From assembly GCA_051652645.1 (NCBI GenBank), contig JBOFUP010000021.1, positions 1 through 64,000 on the forward strand: 64,000 nucleotides of DNA. The letters run 5' to 3'. Under the pieces are notes generated by a model, which saw only the letters and a program-made list of their open reading frames with translations, ran no database searches and was not told the DNA's origin. The position numbers were made by a program, and so were the translations under genes. Source of the DNA: UBA7332 sp051652645 (lineage in GTDB: Bacteria > Bacteroidota > Bacteroidia > Bacteroidales > UBA7332). Positions 44,901 to 52,433 of this stretch are shown in pieces. Position 1 is the first letter of the stretch, and each line of letters starts with the position of its first letter.

Positions 44901-45678
44901 GCATAGCGTTGTAAAGCTCATCGCTTGAAGGGTTTTGCATAAGGGTCACATCGTCACTACTAAAAACGTCACCGCTTAGTAGTTCAACAGCTTTGTCTGC
45001 TCTCCCTGAGACAACAGTTGGTATCATACCATTAAGGCCTTTGAAGTTTACGGCCCATCTAGCACGATTAAGGAAGTCTGCTGTTTCTGCAGCAGTAGTG
45101 TAGTGAGTGCTTTGACTTATCATCTGCTCGAGAGTATCCATCAGATAGTTCCAATGTGCTTCATTGAGGTCACCCGTCACTCCGATGACATCTCTATACT
45201 TTCGCAGAATAGATATTTGCCCACCAAGCTGAACTTGAGAAATAAACTCAATGTGGTTACTCTTGATTGGTGGTGTACCTACTGAAAGGTCGTGACTCTT
45301 TTGGATGTTCTTAAGAAGAACCTTTGCTTCAGGATTGGCAGTCTTCGTTTCAAGAAAGTCATTAATCTTCTTTACAAATGTCTTTCGCCTATCACTTATT
45401 TCAAAGGCTTTTGATTGATTTGTAGGGTAGATCATCAATGACACATCAGTGTAGCCAGGAATATCCTCTCTAAACTTCAATAGATAGCGATTGATCTCAG
45501 CTTGTTGTGCTGTGGGATCGTCTGGCTCTTCAAAACAGAGTTTGACGAAACTTGTAAGATTGTCGTAGATGTGTCGAGGTAGGAATATCTCGGCTCTCTC
45601 TCCTAGTGATTCGTAGAGGTTGAGTAGCTGTCGAGCCTCATTGCTTAGAAATGCTCTTGGTTCTCCTTTGATTTTCAT
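38974..45678 (-). CDS. giant protein: PLP aminotransferase domain fused to HprK/PEPCK-like P-loop domain
   Basis: A single frame of 2234 residues without signal peptide or membrane segment. Residues about 560-1010 look like a full fold-type-I aminotransferase: NDPNNPTG (671-678), DEAYAD with the pyridine-binding Asp (D704) and Tyr707, SLSTTKNLSATGDRLG with the Schiff-base Lys748, then DGSYLFNFRI, GVAVVPYP and LVRFSVGGY near the substrate Arg. Residues about 1640-1900 hold a P-loop INGDSGVGKSEM (GDSGVGKS from 1691, Lys1697), like HPr kinase/phosphorylase and PEP carboxykinase, with downstream LLYIDSHGERKEK. The rest (1-560, 1010-1600, 1900-2234) is mostly helical and matches nothing I know. 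The C-terminus is basic (KPSKKGSKKQ). It stands alone between terminators. Substrate and role are unknown. It could be a metabolite-sensing kinase-type regulator or a synthetase. Confidence 0.8.
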   Translation of the reverse strand: MKIKGEPRAFLSNEARQLLNLYESLGERAEIFLPRHIYDNLTSFVKLCFEEPDDPTAQQAEINRYLLKFREDIPGYTDVSLMIYPTNQSKAFEISDRRKTFVKKINDFLETKTANPEAKVLLKNIQKSHDLSVGTPPIKSNHIEFISQVQLGGQISILRKYRDVIGVTGDLNEAHWNYLMDTLEQMISQSTHYTTAAETADFLNRARWAVNFKGLNGMIPTVVSGRADKAVELLSGDVFSSDDVTLMQNPSSDELYNAMLEDTTSIFVVKVRHSRVNPYSGDKWFPLLTRLVIVDDSRESRSSNTSLVFCFHNGIINALNKVHTKKLGAPANTQMNLRLILESVNPSYLAEFREKIEIQISSYEQEIQRVIKDQLGGDNDPIKQINLFKLDHFSRKIIEDKFSLEKLHDFIYFLENCHKEELRQEQTRELIEEFELRMRQYFYSSSEHIEILSVLEGGGRNQIRTYGKYLLQKPYKPLSEKVMRACRLILDIIPSNYERTLKNHFHKNFGINLFLEKYQAYISKIENESNNKGRYDNFLNDLGIREKYYALSTDEQSIVKEFLAALGNLEQTSVSDSVQMIIRDLLFNSNGRPKPYIIYNAMQAWEYKDLLPDDRFDINPFDIEIENLEDGRVAYQRLHDRLTRIKSTLSLFDESGSLWDLFCDNTTILLNDPNNPTGYTDFNCESVNNFLRLINSSKITLFLDEAYADSVKVDGENMPKWRSLSRYIINNIQSQGNIKAVSSLSTTKNLSATGDRLGALAVTPQAKDVIEYVRKHNSSSHGNNCSLLMLNNLLEIAQISKSIKDTLESELPKSASRHKIKETIIKFILEQIGRTKQYNANSKTNRQLHKTAGFEGSPLYIFLLDELLALDKLDVLAVPDDFKYDGKPFYVEYQRQLVSNLNKFRVNKNFRTESLERLSLAKEAAIEVSHKFNNPNIEWIASDGSYLFNFRIRGGFSYADILTFSQYLALYRGVAVVPYPTGLVRFSVGGYLEDKASSLTTFRAELKDAFTIFMRYWKIFSDKRSDPSNDEVESHTILDQIFDYGDKDKELMRQILQDYEYSSSFKRDIAPSLQLRDIRTLYHASPERSGVSITTIDRSVNSVIELHGDKIGSCRDVSEFIRSAAFTKVYETLLAQIYKSVPDIADLDFNTVSSKYGKAVILKYITNKKGFQPNEHVLDDPADRNVMREILIEMEHILFSDSKMKILAIDATGNAELDKAKLEGINVILKKYIREILIHFNLNFEKSQLEPSRREIVSLTGEVFEEIVGIPISELNLQIWVDEFINKLRQQEGFKNSRLSQKSIGYIMDTIAQGIGADKSITDRILYLYLLHNDDSFFKLVIQKLQFFSNKIEELDDAELKMVTEEFITEILPRELQEISSYIMRRKDIKITEDEIHIVSRKVVLFFISMIKRTKGTDYYKRYTHTMVRIVETAFRKQNSSINQMVQHGISLYRGFEMKNTTLEEFNDGAISWINRLMSKCGVIASEQAVQEHTRIVTDAKKREYPFHKVDRACSRDKSGDNKGGNEYLRLLELRPDSEFFSNRLARFIETMDADDYRCKIVKHGMVKELVVFQKGYMKYLTDNYRLNYTEDITLDDIQNFVPDVISFLGAPEKLISFPQIGYFDIKGPKGNIKCIVTPLKQKADYFGDVKKPRLTIINEKIKEMGGSPRHGSLFAVEENDGSIFVIEINGDSGVGKSEMIAAFILKWLRNNLEGIRSVKFIAGDMFHEFQDAQGNLYGVGTEIGDFSRTTDFDPDYIKYYKYLFENSADSNVEDLNSRSTLSGMCDITMPYKIDIMLSAGNYSKEEAGITRIDNPENFLLYIDSHGERKEKATSQDGPNFQRTLKRYTADKNIVDVMARHGNYLDDILDWEFDPIERVYYLASSFKLIDKIDLTQIVNQIFSDKCFTRKKERWNIKQVSFDIIHNRFIAQAINIENGLEEKMLIDRAIFSSIYDAIASTPGGQPFIAEEGQLEVVMSLVKCMNGGDDGKGKAKNIKCGIISTEIGKKGREITGPQKAAMELKNLIQEVRINRPEINQGKRNVKRLINEKYFHIFKGAMNSSEIWRYNFFIYQLEEMRKADYRRMDDISMSVDMSNLVNFHPVDPSHQFSPLLVNPNLNIELSSFSETYQELMSLPNYSEFAQEFTAKMELLYHAQGYSSETNINNMIIQLLLLEGYVTLEDVARGSVIEKVNRETIAAAKYAVIKHLSSSPKEVIIESTEEVVKPSKKGSKKQ

Positions 45679-45835
45679 CGTTTGTTTGGTAAAATAGTGA
45701 GTTAACGGAAAGCAATTAGCATGTTTTGCTGTGCAATATTAATAAATTATTGCCAAAAGAGCGTTATTTTGCTAATATAAACGCTTAATATGCTTACATA
45801 TGTATTGATTATCTCGCTATTTTTTATCTTTTACA

Positions 45836-45887
45836 TGCAAAAGAGATGGTCATATCAAGCTGCTATTGCAGCCGATATGACCATCTC
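45836..45887 (-). terminator. rho-independent terminator of the M3 peptidase gene
   Basis: GAGATGGTCATATC (45843-45856) pairs with GATATGACCATCTC (45874-45887), with an inner GCTGC/GCAGC stem. On the - strand the hairpin is followed by TTTTGC. It lies about 50 bases beyond the stop codon at 45938. Confidence 0.8.
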
Positions 45888-45937
45888 ATGTGTTATTTAA
45901 TATACCCTTAAAAAGGATTGTAGATTAGCTAATAGTT

Positions 45938-48058
45938 CTATTTCAAACCTCTACCTTTAAGTAGCGCTTCAGCATTTGGTTTGGATCCTCTGAAATTTAG
46001 ATACATCTGCATAGGATCAATAGACCCACCTGGCTCAAGTATATTCTTGCGGAATGAGCTAGCAGTCTCTTTGTGAAATATATCTCCCTTCTCAACGAAA
46101 GCGTTGAATGCATCTGAATCAAGAACCTCTGCCCATAAATAGCTATAGTATCCGGCAGCATATCCTCCAGTAGAGCTGCTGAAGATATGGTTGAAATAGG
46201 TTGATCTATATCGAGGTACGATAGAGCTAATAAGTCCAATCTCATTCATTGCATCAGATTCAAACTCAAGAGCGTCTTTTGTGTTGTCCTTCTCAAGAAG
46301 GTGCCATTTCATGTCAAGAAGTGCAGCTGCAACAAATTCACCAGTTACAAATCCTTGGTTGAACTTAGAGGCATTCTCCATCTTGGTGATTAAGTTGTCA
46401 GGAATAACCTCTCCCGTTTGGTAGTGCTTGGCATATTTACGAAGTACTTGTGGGTGTGTAGCCCAATGCTCCATAACTTGTGATGGTAGTTCAACGAAGT
46501 CTGGTGGTACGTTCATTGTTAGTCCTGGGTATGTTACTTTTGAGAGAAGGCCGTGTAGTCCGTGACCAAACTCGTGGAATATAGTATTCACATCATCAAG
46601 ACTTAGAAGAGCTGGTTTGTCACCAACAGGTTTCGTGTAATTACCAACATTAGTAACAACTGGTCTTATATCAACACCATCGATAACACATTGAGGTATA
46701 TAGTTGTCCATCCACGCTCCACCTTGTTTGCCAGCGCGAGGGAAAAGGTCCATAAGGATTACACCAACGTGCGATCCATCTGAATCAATAACCTTGAACG
46801 CTTGAACATCTTCGTGGTATTTAGGGAATTCAGCTATTTTTTCGAAGCTAAGTCCGAAGAGTTGATTGGCAGTCCAGAATGCCCCTTGAATAACACTGTC
46901 CGCTTGGAAGTATGGACGAAGCTCTTCTTCGTCTAGATCGTACTTGGCTTTTCTTACCTTCTCGGCATAGTACCACCAATCCCATGACTCAAGTTTGAAA
47001 GGATTAGCTTCACTATTAATCATCTTTTGTATGTCATCAGCCTCCTCTTTCATCTTTGGAAGTGCGGCACTCCATATCTCGTTCAAAAGAGCTAAAGCTT
47101 CATTAGGAGTTTTAGACATCTTTGTCTCAGTTGAGAACTCTGCGAAGTTTTTGTATCCAAGCAGTTGTGATTGACGTATTCGCAAGTTTGTGATATCCTT
47201 AACTATACGTTTGTTATCTTGCTCGTTACCATTCATTCCACGATTGATGTATCCTTTATATAACTTCTCTCTGAGTGATCTATTCTCAGCATACTGAAGG
47301 AATGGTATCATGCTTGGTTTAGAGAGCGTGAAGACCCATTTGCCCTCTTGATTGCGATCTTTGGCTTCTTGAGCAGCGGCATCACAAACGCTTTGAGGTA
47401 GTCCTGCAAGATCCTCTTTCTTATCTATAGAAAGTATGAACTTATTATTCTCAGAAAGGACGTTCTGAGAAAAACGAGTACTAAGTTGGCTCAGCTGCTT
47501 GTTTATCTCTTTCATCTCTATCTTCTCTTTATCATTAAGAAGAGCACCAGAGCGAACAAAGTCTCTATAGTAGTTATCAAGTAATTTGTTTTGCTCTGCA
47601 TTTAGAGATTCACTCTCTCTATTTTTGTGAACCGTATTTATTCTCTCGAATAACTTCTCGTTCATTGATATCTTGTCAGAATGTTCTGCTAATAGGGGAG
47701 ATATCTCTTGTGCAATCTGTTGGAGTGTGTCGTTTGTTTCAGCACCTTCAAGGTTGTAGAATATAGACAGAGTTCTATCTAATAATCGGCCGCTATAGTC
47801 GAGTGCTTCTATCGTGTTTTTGAAATCAGCAGGAGCACTATTGTTTACTATTGCATCGATCTCTTCCAGTTGCTCTTTCATTCCTGCTTGTATTGCAGGC
47901 ATGAAATGACGGTTGTGTATCTGCTCGAATGGGGGAATACCGAAGGGTGTATCCCACTGTGAAAATAGTGGATTGTCTGCACCATCCTTCTTGATGCCAG
48001 CTCCACAGGATGAAAGAATTAGGCTCATAGCTAGAATCTTTACTGCTTTTTTGTTCAT
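45938..48058 (-). CDS. dcp: M3-family peptidyl-dipeptidase (Dcp-like) lipoprotein
   Basis: Zinc metallopeptidase that removes dipeptides from the C-terminus of short peptides. The N-terminus MNKKAVKILAMSLILSSCGA carries a lipobox with Cys18, so the protein is membrane-anchored in the periplasm. The HExxH motif is in FHEFGHGLHGLLS (H495, E496, H499), with the third ligand region about 25 residues later (FVELPSQVMEHWA). GGAWMDNYIPQ and the C-terminal GGYAAGYYSYLWAEVLDSDAF are typical of Dcp. The length of 706 residues fits. It is transcribed divergently from menA. A neighbourhood role in digesting peptides freed by wall amidase is possible but not required. Confidence 0.93.
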   Translation of the reverse strand: MNKKAVKILAMSLILSSCGAGIKKDGADNPLFSQWDTPFGIPPFEQIHNRHFMPAIQAGMKEQLEEIDAIVNNSAPADFKNTIEALDYSGRLLDRTLSIFYNLEGAETNDTLQQIAQEISPLLAEHSDKISMNEKLFERINTVHKNRESESLNAEQNKLLDNYYRDFVRSGALLNDKEKIEMKEINKQLSQLSTRFSQNVLSENNKFILSIDKKEDLAGLPQSVCDAAAQEAKDRNQEGKWVFTLSKPSMIPFLQYAENRSLREKLYKGYINRGMNGNEQDNKRIVKDITNLRIRQSQLLGYKNFAEFSTETKMSKTPNEALALLNEIWSAALPKMKEEADDIQKMINSEANPFKLESWDWWYYAEKVRKAKYDLDEEELRPYFQADSVIQGAFWTANQLFGLSFEKIAEFPKYHEDVQAFKVIDSDGSHVGVILMDLFPRAGKQGGAWMDNYIPQCVIDGVDIRPVVTNVGNYTKPVGDKPALLSLDDVNTIFHEFGHGLHGLLSKVTYPGLTMNVPPDFVELPSQVMEHWATHPQVLRKYAKHYQTGEVIPDNLITKMENASKFNQGFVTGEFVAAALLDMKWHLLEKDNTKDALEFESDAMNEIGLISSIVPRYRSTYFNHIFSSSTGGYAAGYYSYLWAEVLDSDAFNAFVEKGDIFHKETASSFRKNILEPGGSIDPMQMYLNFRGSKPNAEALLKGRGLK

Positions 48059-48147
48059 AATCTTTAGGGTTTCAAACAGGGTTATATTGTGCGAAGATAA
48101 AAATAAAATTGGTTACTTTGTAGATCAATTGTTAAACCTGTTATAAA

Positions 48148-49011
48148 ATGACAATGAATAGAGTCAAACTTTGGGTAAATATATTGCGACCTAAGACTTT
48201 AGCTGCTGGATGGTCACCTGTTATTATTGGTCTTATTGTGGCTAGTGAGTTAGTTGGTATAGATTGGATTGTAGCTATGGTTACTATTGTGGCTGCTACA
48301 GCTATACAGATAATATCTAATCTAGTGAACGACTATTATGACTTTAAGAGTGGATTAGATAAGGCTGGCCGAGTAGGCTTTAAGCGTGCTCTAGCCGAGG
48401 GGTCTGTGTCGCCAAAGCAGATGTTGAGAGCTATATTTATAACAACCTCCATAGCAGTATTGTGTGGAGCGTATCTAATTTTTGTGGGTGGGTTACCAAT
48501 ACTTCTAATAGGGGTTTTCTCTCTTCTCTTTGCATGGTTATATACAGCAACATCAAAATCTTTATCTTATCTTGGCATAGCAGATATTTTTGTTTTTATC
48601 TTTTTTGGACCAGTGGCTTCAGTTGGAACTACTTATCTTCAAGCTGGTGAATTATCTATCAAATCCCTCTTTTTAGGTGTAGTATGTGGTCTTGTTTCAA
48701 CCTCAGTCTTGGTGGTTAATAACTTACGAGATCTAGAGAGTGACAAACAACATGGCAAGAGGAGTCTTCCTGTTCGTTTTGGTAAGAGGTTTGGTCAACT
48801 TGAGTACCTATTTGCTATGTTGGCAACAATACCGTCTATTTATCTAGCCGGTGGAGTAGAGTTAGGTTTTCTTATTATTATCCCAGCTTTGCTCCTCTAT
48901 CGTTCACTTATTAATGCCGAAGGAGCTGCTTATAACTCATTGTTGGCAAAGACAGGGATGCTTAACATGCTTTTCGCATTACTAATTGCAGTCGATATCC
49001 TTCTGCTGTAG
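48148..49011 (+). CDS. menA: 1,4-dihydroxy-2-naphthoate polyprenyltransferase
   Basis: Integral-membrane UbiA-family enzyme that adds the polyprenyl chain in menaquinone synthesis. The first aspartate motif is LVNDYYDFKSGLDKAGR, and the second is NNLRDLESDKQHGKRSLPVR. The start VNILRPKTLAAGWSPVIIG is the MenA hallmark. About eight hydrophobic helices fill 287 residues. The divergent 90-base gap to dcp holds both promoters. Menaquinone would be the electron acceptor for the FAD/Fe-S dehydrogenase of the peptidoglycan locus. Confidence 0.93.
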   Translation: MTMNRVKLWVNILRPKTLAAGWSPVIIGLIVASELVGIDWIVAMVTIVAATAIQIISNLVNDYYDFKSGLDKAGRVGFKRALAEGSVSPKQMLRAIFITTSIAVLCGAYLIFVGGLPILLIGVFSLLFAWLYTATSKSLSYLGIADIFVFIFFGPVASVGTTYLQAGELSIKSLFLGVVCGLVSTSVLVVNNLRDLESDKQHGKRSLPVRFGKRFGQLEYLFAMLATIPSIYLAGGVELGFLIIIPALLLYRSLINAEGAAYNSLLAKTGMLNMLFALLIAVDILLL

Positions 49012-49019
49012 AATCTCTA

Positions 49020-49050
49020 TTGCCTAGTGTTAAGCAAATCGCTATATTTG
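49020..49050 (+). promoter_or_regulatory. Bacteroidetes-type promoter of the ABC-F gene
   Basis: TTG at 49020-49022 and TATATTTG at 49043-49050 match the -33 and TAnnTTTG -7 elements with 20 bases between. The start codon is 35 bases downstream. Confidence 0.5.
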
Positions 49051-49085
49051 TATAAATAGTAAATTAATAGATCTAATATATATAT

Positions 49086-51023
49086 ATGATTTCCGTAGAA
49101 CGTGTTTCGATGTTATTTGGTGGGTTCACATTGTTGGAGGAGCTTCAATTTGTGATTAGTAAGAGGGATCGAATCGCTCTAGTTGGTAAGAATGGTGCAG
49201 GAAAGTCAACTTTGATGAAGATTATATCTGGTATTACTGAACCAACAACTGGAGTAGTTTCTACCCCAAAGGATCTAACCATAGGTTATTTGCCTCAGCA
49301 TATGGTGCACCAATCTGGGCGAACTGTTCGTGAGGAGGCTGAACTTGCTTTTGCTCATATCTTTGAGATGCAGAAGCGTATTGAGCGCATGACTCAGGAG
49401 ATGAGTGAAAGAACCGACTATGAGTCCGATGACTATATTGACCTTATTGATCGACTCACGTATGCTAGCGAGCAGTTGGCTATGATGGGTGGTGATAACT
49501 TTATGGCAGAGGTTGAGAAGACCTTGATGGGGTTGGGTTTCTTGCGTAGTGATATGGATAGACAGACGAGTGAATTCTCTGGTGGATGGCGTATGAGAAT
49601 TGAACTAGCAAAACTTCTTCTTCAAAGGCCTGATGTATTGCTTCTTGATGAGCCGACTAACCACTTGGATATAGAATCTATCCAATGGTTAGAACAATTT
49701 CTAGCTAGTAGAGCAAATGCTGTGGTTCTTATTTCGCACGACCGTGCTTTCCTTGATGCTGTAACAAATAGAACAATAGAGATAACGCTAGGCAGGGTTC
49801 ATGATTATAGAGTTAGTTACTCTAAGTATGTAGTTCTAAGAGCTGAGAGGCGTGAGCAGCAATTAAGAGCTTTCGAAAATCAACAGAAACAGATTCAGGA
49901 AACAGAGGCTTTTATCGAGAGGTTTAGATATCAAGCAACTAAGGCCGTACAGGTGCAGTCGCGTATTAAACAACTCGAAAAGATTGATAGAATAGAGATA
50001 GATGAGGTGGATAACTCTCGCCTATTCTTGAGATTCTCAACTGCTACTCGCTCTGGTGAGTTCCCAATTATAGCAGAAGGGTTAACTAAATTCTATGATC
50101 AACATGAGGTATTTAGTAATGCTACTCTCACAATAAAGCGTGGGGAGAAAGTTGCTTTTGTTGGGAAGAACGGAGAGGGAAAGTCTACTTTGGTTAAGTG
50201 TATCATGGATCAAATAGATTATACTGGTTCACTTAAGATTGGACACAATGTTAAGATTGGATACTTTGCACAAAATCAAGCACAACTGCTTGATGATGAG
50301 ATGACAGTATTTGACACTGTTGACTACGTTGCTGTTGGGGATATTCGTACTAAAATTAGGGATATTCTAGGTATGTTCATGTTTGGTGGTGAGGCTTCTG
50401 AGAAGAAGGTTAAAGTGCTTTCCGGTGGAGAGAGGAGCCGCCTAGCTATGATTCGTCTTCTTCTAGAACCGGTTAACTTACTAATACTCGATGAGCCGAC
50501 TAACCACTTGGATATGCTTTCAAAAGATATATTGAAGCAAGCTATTAAGGAGTTTGAGGGTACTGTCATTGTTGTATCTCACGATAGGGAGTTTCTCGAT
50601 GGACTTGTCGAGAAGGTTTATGAGTTTGGTAATAAGCGAGTGGTTGAGCATCTGGGTTCTATATATGAGTTTCTTGAGAGAAAGAAGATGGACAATCTAA
50701 AGGAACTAGAGATAGCTTCACAGGGTTCATCATCAAAGCTTGTGGAGAGTGCCTCGGAGAGTAAACTAAATTATGAGGCTCGCAAAGAGCTACAAAAGGC
50801 TATTAGAAAGATAGAGAGATCTATTCTTGACTCTGAGAAGAGAATGGAGAAGATACAAAAGGAGATTGATGCCGTGGAGCTGAAGCTCACAACTGCTGAG
50901 GGTGCATCGGATGTTTCTCTATATACAAAGCATGGAGAGCTCAAGAAGAGTCTAGCAGCAGAGGAGGATGTTTGGACTAACTTGACAATAGAGCTTGAGG
51001 ATCAGCAGTTGGAGTTGGAGTAA
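49086..51023 (+). CDS. ABC-F family ATPase (Uup/EttA-like)
   Basis: Soluble protein with two ABC domains and no membrane part, a class that acts on ribosomes. Domain 1 has GKNGAGKST (34-42), SGGWRMRIELAKLLL and LLLDEPTNHLD. Domain 2 has GKNGEGKST near residue 360, LSGGERSRLAMIRLL and LILDEPTNHLD. A linker rich in Arg/Gln (RREQQLRAFENQQKQIQE) joins them. The last 90 residues form a charged coiled coil (KAIRKIERSILDSEKRMEK), as in Uup. The length of 645 residues fits. Translation quality control or DNA-related Uup function cannot be told apart. Confidence 0.92.
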   Translation: MISVERVSMLFGGFTLLEELQFVISKRDRIALVGKNGAGKSTLMKIISGITEPTTGVVSTPKDLTIGYLPQHMVHQSGRTVREEAELAFAHIFEMQKRIERMTQEMSERTDYESDDYIDLIDRLTYASEQLAMMGGDNFMAEVEKTLMGLGFLRSDMDRQTSEFSGGWRMRIELAKLLLQRPDVLLLDEPTNHLDIESIQWLEQFLASRANAVVLISHDRAFLDAVTNRTIEITLGRVHDYRVSYSKYVVLRAERREQQLRAFENQQKQIQETEAFIERFRYQATKAVQVQSRIKQLEKIDRIEIDEVDNSRLFLRFSTATRSGEFPIIAEGLTKFYDQHEVFSNATLTIKRGEKVAFVGKNGEGKSTLVKCIMDQIDYTGSLKIGHNVKIGYFAQNQAQLLDDEMTVFDTVDYVAVGDIRTKIRDILGMFMFGGEASEKKVKVLSGGERSRLAMIRLLLEPVNLLILDEPTNHLDMLSKDILKQAIKEFEGTVIVVSHDREFLDGLVEKVYEFGNKRVVEHLGSIYEFLERKKMDNLKELEIASQGSSSKLVESASESKLNYEARKELQKAIRKIERSILDSEKRMEKIQKEIDAVELKLTTAEGASDVSLYTKHGELKKSLAAEEDVWTNLTIELEDQQLELE

Positions 51024-51067
51024 ATACTATAGATAATTTTCATTGTATAAATAAGCAGGAGTAAAGG

Positions 51068-52375
51068 ATGAGGAACTTTTTTATTGTTTTGTGTACGCTA
51101 GCTTTAGCATCAATGGTCTCATGTAGTAGACCAAATGTCTCGGAGGATGATATACCAGAGACAGAGAGTGTGACGGAGATAACTCAATTTGGGTTGCCTA
51201 TTGACTCTTTTGACGTAAAAGATTTTCAGATTAGAAGCGGAGAGAACCTATCTCTAATATTCAAAAATCTTGGTTTCACAGCTTCAAAATCGGAGTCTAT
51301 CTCTAGAGCATCATCTTCTGTTCTGGATGCTACAAAGTTGCGTGCAGGACTAACATATCATACCTTTAGTTCTAAGGACTCTACTCAGACTATCAAATAT
51401 ATAGTGTTTGGTAAATCTCAAATTGAGTTTGCTGTGATTGACCTAAGTGGTGATAGTGTGGTAGCTTATCCATTTCAAAAGGATATAACTCTTAAGAGAA
51501 AGATGGTTAGCGGTACGATAACATCCTCACTTTGGAATTCTATATGTCAGGCTGGAGGTGATCCTCTCTTGGCTCTCAAACTATCAGATATTTATGGATG
51601 GGAGATTGACTTCTTTGATGTGAAGCAGGGAGACTCATTTGCTGCTATATATAATGAAGCTTATGTAGATGATAGTGTTGCTCTATATATAGCGTCAATT
51701 GAGTCTGCTAGATTTGTGCATAGGGATCGTGCTTTTAATGCTATACCTTTTACTCAGGATGGGATAACGGAGTATTTTGATGAGAGTGGAAAGAGTCTAA
51801 GAAAGGCTTTCTTGAAGGCTCCATTAGATTTCTTTCGCATTACTTCTAAGTTCTCAAATGGTCGTATGCATCCTGTGCTAAAGATTGTTCGTCCTCATCA
51901 TGGTGTTGATTATGCAGCACCTATTGGAACACCGGTCAAGACTATCGGAGCGGGTACTGTAGTAGCAAAAGGTTTTGAAAGAGGTGGTGGTAATTATATT
52001 AAGGTAAAGCATAACTCAGTATATACAACCACATATATGCACCTCTCGAAGTTTGCTTCTGGAATAAAGCAGGGCTCAACTGTACAGCAGGGACAGGTCA
52101 TTGGCTACGTTGGATCAACAGGTTTGTCTACTGGTCCTCATCTTGATTTTAGGGTTCATAAGAATGGACGCGCTATAAATCCTCAAACAATGGAGGCTCC
52201 TCCTTCAAATCCAATAGCTGAGGCAGCACGTGATAGCTTCAATATTGTCAGCAATGCTCTTATGGCTGAGCTGGAGAGATATCAGCCACAAAGTGCAGAA
52301 CCGATACTTATAGCTATTGCAGACACAACAATGGAGAGTGGTGCTGGTACAGCTAGAAAGCATGCAATGAATTGA
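51068..52375 (+). CDS. M23 family metallopeptidase lipoprotein
   Basis: Probable periplasmic cell-wall endopeptidase or activator. Lipobox ASMVSC sets Cys20. A LysM/OapA-like region (FQIRSGENLSLIFKNLGF) is followed by a linker domain and the M23 fold: SNGRMHPVLKIVRPHHGVDY with the HxxxD zinc pair, GNYIKVKHNSVYTTTYMHLS, and GSTGLSTGPHLDFRV. The usual HLHF is HLDF here, so one zinc ligand is Asp instead of His. Such HLD variants are, to my recollection, common in Bacteroidetes. The length is 435 residues. A shared terminator separates it from the convergent gene. Confidence 0.88.
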   Translation: MRNFFIVLCTLALASMVSCSRPNVSEDDIPETESVTEITQFGLPIDSFDVKDFQIRSGENLSLIFKNLGFTASKSESISRASSSVLDATKLRAGLTYHTFSSKDSTQTIKYIVFGKSQIEFAVIDLSGDSVVAYPFQKDITLKRKMVSGTITSSLWNSICQAGGDPLLALKLSDIYGWEIDFFDVKQGDSFAAIYNEAYVDDSVALYIASIESARFVHRDRAFNAIPFTQDGITEYFDESGKSLRKAFLKAPLDFFRITSKFSNGRMHPVLKIVRPHHGVDYAAPIGTPVKTIGAGTVVAKGFERGGGNYIKVKHNSVYTTTYMHLSKFASGIKQGSTVQQGQVIGYVGSTGLSTGPHLDFRVHKNGRAINPQTMEAPPSNPIAEAARDSFNIVSNALMAELERYQPQSAEPILIAIADTTMESGAGTARKHAMN

Positions 52376-52389
52376 AAGATATATTTATA

Positions 52390-52433
52390 GAAAGAGAGAG
52401 ATGGTGGTATTATTACCACCATCTCTCTCTTTC
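52390..52433. terminator. bidirectional terminator between convergent genes
   Basis: A 20-bp perfect stem, GAAAGAGAGAGATGGTGGTA with its complement at 52414-52433, around TTAT. It follows the M23 stop codon by 14 bases. The right arm lies inside the last codons of the convergent hydrolase gene. Confidence 0.85.

Noticed and set aside
38891..45285. Many + strand ORFs opposite the giant gene
   Set aside because: All are antisense shadows. The - strand frame carries recognisable domains along its length.
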